A stretch of 47,889 nt of DNA from Frankia sp. R82 (lineage in GTDB: Bacteria > Actinomycetota > Actinomycetes > Frankiales > Frankiaceae): positions 1 to 47,889 of the forward strand of contig NZ_JAMQQG010000212.1 of assembly GCF_023716925.1 (NCBI RefSeq), written 5' to 3'. The notes under the pieces are model-generated. The model saw only the letters and a program-made list of their open reading frames with translations, searched no databases and was not told where the DNA came from. This document shows, piece after piece, positions 43,301 through 47,889 of the stretch. Within the stretch, counting starts at the first letter, position 1. Each line of letters opens with the position of its first letter. A program made the translations under genes and the position numbers.

Positions 43301-45533
43301 CGACCCCCGGAACCTCGAGCGCGCCGGGGTCGAACCCGGCGATGAACGAGTCGGCGAAGGCATCGGTGACCAGCCCACAGGAGATCATCGCGTTCCACTC
43401 ACCGATGCTGTGCCCGCCGACGGCGTCGGGGGCGATGCCGAGCCGGCGCAGCGCAAGGTCGAGGATGCGTCCGACCTCGATGCTTGCCACGCCGTGCTGG
43501 CCCAGCACCGCGGTGTCGCCGGAGCTGGGCCCGGCGAGGCCGAAGTGGGCGCAGACGTCGTCGATGCGCGGGGTGAAGTTGTCCTCGAGCCCGCAGAACA
43601 GGAACGCCGTGCGTCCGGCGCCGTCCGGGTTCGCCTGATCGAGCAGGCCGGTGGGGGTGAACCACAGGTCGTTGCGGCCTCGCCAGGGTGTCCCACGTCC
43701 AACGACGGTGCGGGCAAGGGTGAGGCGGCGTGCGTTCGGAGCAACCAGCGCCAGCCGCCAGGGTCCGCCCTCGGGCGGGGTGGCGGCGTCGTCGCGGGCC
43801 AGCAGTTCGGCGTCGGGTCGGTCGAGCTGGGCGAGCAGGTCCGCCGGCCCGGAGCCGGCCAGCAGCAGTACTCCTTCGGCACTGGGATCCGCGTCGAGGT
43901 CGCCCGGCGCCACCGCGACAGCCGGCACCACGACGCCAGCCGGCACCACGCCAGCCGGCGGGGCGACGGCCGGCGGGGCGACGGCCGGCGGGGCGACGGG
44001 TGCGGGGAAGGTTCGGGCGGCGGTGACCGGGGCGTCCGGCGGTGCCTCCTCCACGACGAGATGCGCGTTGATGCCGCCGAAGCCGAAGGCGTTGACCCCG
44101 GCTCGACGCGGGCCCCCAGCAACCGGCTCGTTCCAGGGGGTCGCGGTGCGCACGGGGTCGAACCGGCTGTCGGCAAAGGCGGGATGCGGCTCGTCGCAGT
44201 GCAGCGTGGGCGGCAGCGTCCGATGATGCAGCGCGAGCGCCGCCTTGATCAGACCGGCCGCGCCCGCCGCCGGCATCGCATGGCCGATCATGGACTTGAC
44301 CGAGCCGAGCCCGATGCCACCGGCTCCGGCCCCGGAACCAGCGGATCCACCCGCCGTCGCGGCGGTACCGAAGACCTCGGCCAGGGTGGCGAGCTCCACC
44401 GCGTCACCGGCGGGGGTGGCGGTGCCGTGCGCCTCGAGCAGGCCGAGCGCGCCGGGGGCGGTCGGGTCGAGCCCGGCGTCCGCCCACGCACGGCGAACAG
44501 CGAGAACCTGGCCGCTGGTGTCCGGGGCCATCAGCGAGGCACCACGCCCGTCGCTGGACACCCCGGCGCCGCGCAGCACCGCGTAGATGCGGTCGCCGTC
44601 GCGGCGGGCATCGACCAGCCGGCGCAGCACCAGCATGCCCACGCCCTCGCCGATGACGATGCCGTCGGCACGCCGGTCGAACGGGCGGATCGCCTCGCTC
44701 GGCGACAGGGCCCGCAGCAGGGTGAACACGCTCCAGAACGACGCCTCGTGGACGAGATGGGCGCCACCGACGATCATCGCGTCGGTCCGGTGCGCACCGA
44801 GATCGCGCAGGGCCGCCTCGACGGCGATCAACGACGAGGCGCAGGCCGCGTCCACGGTGTAGGCGGGTCCACGCAGGTCAAGCCGGTTCGCGATCCGGGA
44901 CGCGGCGAGGTTCGGCACCAGGCCGATCGATGCCTCGGCGCGCACCGGCCCGAGCTGGTCGAGGAAGGCGGTACGGACCCGTTCGACCGCGTCGCCCGGC
45001 AGCTCCGGCAACACTTCCCGCAGAGTCGTGACGAGCTGACGCGATGTGCGGACCCGCTGCTCGAGGCGAGCCACACCAGAACCGACATAGCCGCCCCGGC
45101 CGAGCACCACACCGACCCGGTCGGCGTCACCGAGGCGGTCCGCTCCCCCGGCATCGGTGATCGCCTCGGCCGCCAGCCGCAGCGCGAGCAGCTGGTCCGG
45201 TTCGGCCCACTCCACCGCGTTCGGGACGATGCCGAACGCGGTGGGGTCGAAGGTGGCCAGGCCGTCCACGAATCCGCCACGGCGGCAGTAGAACGCCCCC
45301 CCGTCCGAGGCCGCACCGGCCGCACCGGCCGCACCGGCGAAATAGTCGTCGACATCGAACCGGCCGGGCGGGATGGCGCCCACGGCGTCCACCCCACCGA
45401 CGATGTTGCGCCAGTAGGTGTCGAGGTCACCCGCCCCGGGGAACAGCGCCGACATGCCGACGATGGCAATCGGCTCCGCACCGCCACGGCCCCCCGCGGC
45501 ACCGCCGGAAGTCAGCGCGACGGGTTCAGGCAT
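40308..45533 (-). CDS. Iterative type I PKS: KS-AT-DH-PPTase
   Basis: A 1741-residue synthase. The ketosynthase (about 20-460) has DAACASSL with active-site Cys231, EAHGTATP with His369 and GHAMPAAG with His418. The acyltransferase (about 620-960) has GHSIGE with Ser709 and a SGFHSPFF segment. A 150-residue repetitive linker (about 990-1140) precedes a hot-dog PS-DH domain with SMPHIIDHCFYR near 1148. The C-terminus is a Sfp-type phosphopantetheinyl transferase (about 1480-1660) with GIDVE and WAAKEAAAKA. No ACP or KR is in this chain; they are in the upstream protein and the free ACP. This matches PUFA/enediyne-like iterative synthases. ATG 45533 overlaps the upstream stop by 8 bases. Confidence 0.9.
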   Translation of the reverse strand: MPEPVALTSGGAAGGRGGAEPIAIVGMSALFPGAGDLDTYWRNIVGGVDAVGAIPPGRFDVDDYFAGAAGAAGAASDGGAFYCRRGGFVDGLATFDPTAFGIVPNAVEWAEPDQLLALRLAAEAITDAGGADRLGDADRVGVVLGRGGYVGSGVARLEQRVRTSRQLVTTLREVLPELPGDAVERVRTAFLDQLGPVRAEASIGLVPNLAASRIANRLDLRGPAYTVDAACASSLIAVEAALRDLGAHRTDAMIVGGAHLVHEASFWSVFTLLRALSPSEAIRPFDRRADGIVIGEGVGMLVLRRLVDARRDGDRIYAVLRGAGVSSDGRGASLMAPDTSGQVLAVRRAWADAGLDPTAPGALGLLEAHGTATPAGDAVELATLAEVFGTAATAGGSAGSGAGAGGIGLGSVKSMIGHAMPAAGAAGLIKAALALHHRTLPPTLHCDEPHPAFADSRFDPVRTATPWNEPVAGGPRRAGVNAFGFGGINAHLVVEEAPPDAPVTAARTFPAPVAPPAVAPPAVAPPAGVVPAGVVVPAVAVAPGDLDADPSAEGVLLLAGSGPADLLAQLDRPDAELLARDDAATPPEGGPWRLALVAPNARRLTLARTVVGRGTPWRGRNDLWFTPTGLLDQANPDGAGRTAFLFCGLEDNFTPRIDDVCAHFGLAGPSSGDTAVLGQHGVASIEVGRILDLALRRLGIAPDAVGGHSIGEWNAMISCGLVTDAFADSFIAGFDPGALEVPGVAFGALGCGAEQAAAVIAPLDEVVVSHDNCPHQSIICGREDSVRAALDELRRAGVLGQLLPFRSGFHSPFFEPYQGMARAAIETTTFAEAAVPIWSATTAAPYPRDHDAVRDLTLRHLLQPVRFRELVDELYATGVRAFVQVGVGSVAGFVDDTLRGQEHLSLVTNSSKRSGLDQLRRVAAALWVEGAAPRLDLLPCRTRPAPAAGRRVQLPGRKGQPVPLRLGTPLVRLGPAAADLLGRPAAPAPVSASPASQPVPPASQPVPPASQPVRLVPAVSPVPAAPSVPVSPPAVLATLQSALGETDAAMSAIVDHWHGDPAGSPAVRVRGASPRGRAFGPTGPSRPSRPSRPSRPSRSSRPASATPVGPTTPVGLTTPVGPTTPVGPSGLAAGPRTVVRHLSLASMPHIIDHCFYRQPPGWTDMSDRFPVVPMTEVLELMIAEAVAVMPGRVPIGLRDVRALRWLAIEPAVEVSITLSALDGNAADGNAGGEAVEAVRVNVAGYARGTVLFAAGYPSPPATSAATADLLGAAGTPVLPAERAPRNQGPDLYRGRFLFHGPGYQGVEHIDGIAPSGVRGRLRVPSASGALLDNAGQLFGYWAMEHLADDSLLLPQSIADLRFYGPPPAEGELLDCVVRIREVAERTVVADLELRRADGQCWAVITAWTDRRFANDAVLWTMVRAPEVHAVAQSSGEGWWAVPDRWSESASRELIVRHYLDADARAALAALNPRAARGRLLGRIAAQDAVRRWLWDRGAGPVWGIEVGIEHDALGAPRVRPLPVRAGLPVVEAPRVSLAHKPELAVALVSAAGPVGIDVEQVVARAPGVEKTALAPAEAELLDRLAGDDSQARAVWFTRLWAAKEAAAKAQGTGLAGRPRQFVVDGPHPAPPAWSAWPASASAGLPLLLQVTVTGDLAAAGDHHLRRRWVALRTVDAVGRILPNDAQTGSDPPTSAVSADRTGIPARYVVAWTSPEVEADVEALRPDGSRPHDSVEERSLSR
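42153..42224. repeat. 18-bp tandem repeat, 4 copies, in the PKS linker
   Basis: Units of 18 bases, CCCGACCGGCGTCGTCGG and variants, encode a six-residue V/T/G/P repeat in the disordered region before the DH domain. A shorter 9-bp array (about 42237-42281) encoding R-P-S repeats follows. Confidence 0.85.
42498..42560. repeat. 21-bp tandem repeat, 3 copies, in the PKS linker
   Basis: GGGCTGCGATGCCGGCGGTAC occurs twice exactly with a third near-identical copy. It encodes a seven-residue V-P-P-A-S-Q-P repeat between the AT and DH domains. Confidence 0.9.
43954..43998. repeat. 15-bp tandem repeat, 3 copies, in the KS-AT linker
   Basis: GCCGGCGGGGCGACG is repeated exactly three times and encodes an A-V-A-P-P repeat between KS and AT. 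Confidence 0.9.
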
Positions 45534-47889
45534 CGAACGCCTCCGCATCGGCGCACATGTAGACCACCTGCGCCGGACCGTCAAGCGGGCCGGCGAGCTC
45601 GGCGAGCAGCGCGGCGACACCCTCGGCCGGGTCGATCAGGCCGATGCCGCGCCGGGCGTACTCGCGGGCGAGTTCCGGCGAGACCATCCCGCCGCCGGCG
45701 TGTGACGACCCCCAGGGGCCCCAGTCCACGCTGACGACCCGACCGGCGAACCGGCCGGAGGCCGCCCGGGCAAGGGTGTCCAGCGCGTCGTTACCGGCGG
45801 CATAGTCGGCCTGTCCCCGGTTGCCGAACACTCCGGCGACGCTGCCGAAGAGGGCGACGAAGCCGATGTCGTCGCGCACCGCCGCGAGCAGGGCCCGGGC
45901 ACCGTCGACCTTGGTCGCGTACACACGGGCGAACGAGTCGGCGGTCTTGTCCCGCAGGAGCCGGTCGGCGAGCACGCCCGCGCCGTGGACGAGCCCGTCG
46001 AGCCGGCCGTGACGGGCGTACACGTCGGCGACGACCGCCGCGACCGCGTCCGGGTCCCGCACGTCCACCGCGTGGTAGCGCACCGAGGAGCCGAACTGAC
46101 CGAGGGTGGCGAGCGTGGCGCGGACCTCCCGCTCGGCGAGCAGTCGCGCGATCCGCGCCTCGATCTCCGCCGGACGGCGCACCCCCGCGGCGACGAAGGC
46201 CCGGCGCAGCGCCGGGGCGTCCGAGGCAGCCGCCGTCGCCGGGTCCTCCGGACCGGTCGGCAGCGGGGTACGCCCGATCAGCTCGATCGCGCAGCCACTA
46301 CGGCGAGCCAGTTCCACCGCGACACCGGCAGTGATCCCCCGGGCGCCGCCGGTCAACAGCACCACCGAGGACGGACCGAGCGTGGCCGGCAGCGCGCCCC
46401 CTGCCGACGCCGGAACGTGGCGCGGACGGGGCACCACCCGGGAACCATCCCGGTAACCCACGACCAGGGGCCCGTCCGCGGTGAGCAGCTCGGCGAACAG
46501 CCGGTCGGCGATGCCGCGCGGTTCCTCCTTGGGCTCCACGTCGACCAGCCGCAGGGCAAGCCCGGGCACCTCCCGGGCGATCGTGCGGATCAGCCCGGCA
46601 AGCCCCGCCCCACGGGTCGGACGCACCGCGGGCTGCTCGGCCTCGGCCTCACGTTCCACCCTGATCGAGGCGCCGGCGCCGGCCCGGCCGGTCACCGCCG
46701 GCGTCGGGCAGCCGAACCGTCCACCGTCCCCGGTGACCACCAGCACGCGCCGGCAGCCGCCGAGTGCCGCTGCCCGCAGTGCCGGGAAGGCCGCGGGCAG
46801 TACCGCGTCGTCCTGGGCGTCCGGGTCGGCGGAGGCGATCCAGGCCAGGCCGTCAGCACCGGCCCCGGCCCGGATCTGGTCGACGAGCCCGGGATCGTGC
46901 GCGGCGAGGATGCGGACCTCGCCGCCGGCCCGTTCCAGCCGGGTGGCCAGCGCCAGGCCCACCCCGAGGCCACCCTCGACCAGCAGGAACCGTGCCCCGC
47001 GCAGGTCAGCGGTGGGGACGTCCGCGAGCGGCGGGGCGTCCTGCACCTCGACGACATAGCGCTGCAACGGGAATGTCCGGGATGCCTCGGCCTGTGCCAC
47101 GCTCCCCACCGCGGCCCCGGTGCCGGTGGCCGCGGCGCCGCCAGCGGCTACGGAGACGCCGGCCAGGGCCGGGCGGAAATCCCGGTCGGCGGACAGGGAA
47201 CCCGCGGGTGCGGCCATGGGCTGTTCGGGCATGGGCTGTTCGGGCATGACGACGTCGGCGAACGCGGGGCCGGCAAAGGCCGGCACGGTGTCGTTGGCGG
47301 CAGAGCTGCCAGCGCCAGACGATCCGGAACCCACAGGTGCCGCACCGCCCGAAGCCGGCTCCGGCGAGCCGGCCGGGGCCGGGCCGCCCTGCCCCTGGAA
47401 GGGCGCCGGCACCGGGACGGCCGTGGCTGCCGGGGTGGACTCCCCGGCACCGGAGCGGGCCTGGATCCAGTCGACGATGCCGCGCACCGTCTTGATCGCA
47501 GCCAGCTCCTCGACCACCGACTCGTCCAACTCACCGGAACCCGGCGCCGAAAGCCCCAACCGACCAGCCAGCTCCCCCAACACCTCCGTCCGCTTGATCG
47601 AATCGATCGACAGATCCGCCTCAAGATCCAGATCGGGTTCGAGCATCTCCACCGGATAACCGGTCTGCTCCGCAATCACCCCGACCACCACATCGGACAC
47701 CGCAGCCCGATCCAACCCAGCCGGGGCGCCAGCAGCGACCGACCCGGCCGGCACCCCCTGAACGGCCGGCGCCACCTGGACGACCGGCGCCACCTGGACG
47801 ACCGGCGCGGACCGGGCCTGGATCCAGTCGACGATGCCGCGCACCGTCTTGATCGCAGCCAGCTCCTCGACCACCGACTCGTCCAACTC
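45526..47889 (-). CDS. PfaA-like PKS fragment: tandem ACPs and ketoreductase (5' end outside window)
   Basis: An open frame enters from the right edge and stops at 45526; about 787 residues are visible. It begins within one ACP, then a complete ACP with DLSIDSIKRTEVLGELAG (phosphopantetheine Ser codon at 47599-47601). The DSIK context is that of PUFA-synthase PfaA. A Pro/Ala/Gly linker follows, then a two-part ketoreductase with VVLLTGGARGITAGVA, and Ser and Tyr of FGSVAGVFG and DYAAGN (Tyr codon 45802-45804). By family analogy a KS-AT unit should precede the ACPs beyond the window. Its stop overlaps the next PKS by 8 bases, so the two chains act together. Confidence 0.88.
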   Translation of the reverse strand, partial: ELDESVVEELAAIKTVRGIVDWIQARSAPVVQVAPVVQVAPAVQGVPAGSVAAGAPAGLDRAAVSDVVVGVIAEQTGYPVEMLEPDLDLEADLSIDSIKRTEVLGELAGRLGLSAPGSGELDESVVEELAAIKTVRGIVDWIQARSGAGESTPAATAVPVPAPFQGQGGPAPAGSPEPASGGAAPVGSGSSGAGSSAANDTVPAFAGPAFADVVMPEQPMPEQPMAAPAGSLSADRDFRPALAGVSVAAGGAAATGTGAAVGSVAQAEASRTFPLQRYVVEVQDAPPLADVPTADLRGARFLLVEGGLGVGLALATRLERAGGEVRILAAHDPGLVDQIRAGAGADGLAWIASADPDAQDDAVLPAAFPALRAAALGGCRRVLVVTGDGGRFGCPTPAVTGRAGAGASIRVEREAEAEQPAVRPTRGAGLAGLIRTIAREVPGLALRLVDVEPKEEPRGIADRLFAELLTADGPLVVGYRDGSRVVPRPRHVPASAGGALPATLGPSSVVLLTGGARGITAGVAVELARRSGCAIELIGRTPLPTGPEDPATAAASDAPALRRAFVAAGVRRPAEIEARIARLLAEREVRATLATLGQFGSSVRYHAVDVRDPDAVAAVVADVYARHGRLDGLVHGAGVLADRLLRDKTADSFARVYATKVDGARALLAAVRDDIGFVALFGSVAGVFGNRGQADYAAGNDALDTLARAASGRFAGRVVSVDWGPWGSSHAGGGMVSPELAREYARRGIGLIDPAEGVAALLAELAGPLDGPAQVVYMCADAEAFDA
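47456..47889. repeat. Tandem ACP-coding repeat, 357-bp period
   Basis: The 77 bases at 47456-47532 are identical to 47813-47889 at the window edge, 357 bases (119 codons) apart. This is the C-terminal end of each ACP module. Perfect DNA identity across repeated ACPs indicates recent duplication or gene conversion, and more copies may lie outside the window. Confidence 0.95.

Noticed and set aside
42360-45734. 1124-residue plus-strand open frame
   Set aside because: It is antisense to KS and AT domains with intact catalytic residues; no protein-like features.

Overview
The window is very GC-rich, densely coding DNA from an actinobacterium. Its alkylglycerone-phosphate-synthase-like gene, paired acyl-CoA dehydrogenases, DUF222/13E12 HNH nuclease, tandem glpD genes and PUFA-type polyketide synthase would fit a Frankia-like organism. 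That assignment is an inference from gene content; there is no rRNA or tRNA here to anchor it. Many genes start with GTG or TTG and many adjacent genes overlap by ATGA/GTGA.

Layout. (1) 1-6.4 kb: a truncated acidic protein, an atypical SDR, a 54-residue membrane protein, then a lipid/glycerol locus with an AGPS-like FAD enzyme divergent from a TetR regulator that is coupled to glpD. The intergenic region carries a perfect 10-bp dyad and four 17-bp direct repeats. (2) 6.4-17.3 kb: a double-module membrane histidine kinase, two acyl-CoA dehydrogenases, a second glpD, a 47-residue GPGG membrane protein, an LpdA-type flavoprotein and a short 6-phosphogluconate dehydrogenase. (3) 17.3-20.8 kb: an AraC-VOC-UvrA-like operon, probably for drug or toxin tolerance. 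(4) 20.8-31.8 kb: an accessory region with an L,D-transpeptidase, a 1154-residue HerA/DUF87-type ATPase, an HNH nuclease with an SOS-box-like site, a membrane-anchored protein that looks like a coupling ATPase without its P-loop, and an AbiEi-like HTH protein. (5) 32.0-35.8 kb: a TPP riboswitch followed by an overlapping thiamine-precursor ABC transporter operon ending in tenA. (6) 35.9-47.9 kb: a minus-strand biosynthetic operon with a tandem-ACP/KR synthase (cut by the window end), a KS-AT-DH-PPTase synthase, a free ACP, an alpha/beta hydrolase, a GT1 glycosyltransferase and a zinc-ribbon methyltransferase.

How the parts fit. The last operon reads as a self-contained route to a glycosylated and perhaps methylated long-chain polyketide or fatty acyl product. 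It has chain building, its own phosphopantetheinyl transferase, release and decoration, and resembles PUFA or heterocyst-glycolipid logic. The two glpD genes and the AGPS-like gene link glycerol phosphate and ether-lipid chemistry. The 22-31.7 kb region is the best candidate for an undescribed system: the ATPase and its pseudo-ATPase partner flank an apparently DNA-damage-regulated nuclease. A second theme is the unusual number of short in-frame tandem repeats (mostly 15, 18 or 21 bp) in the linkers of unrelated genes.
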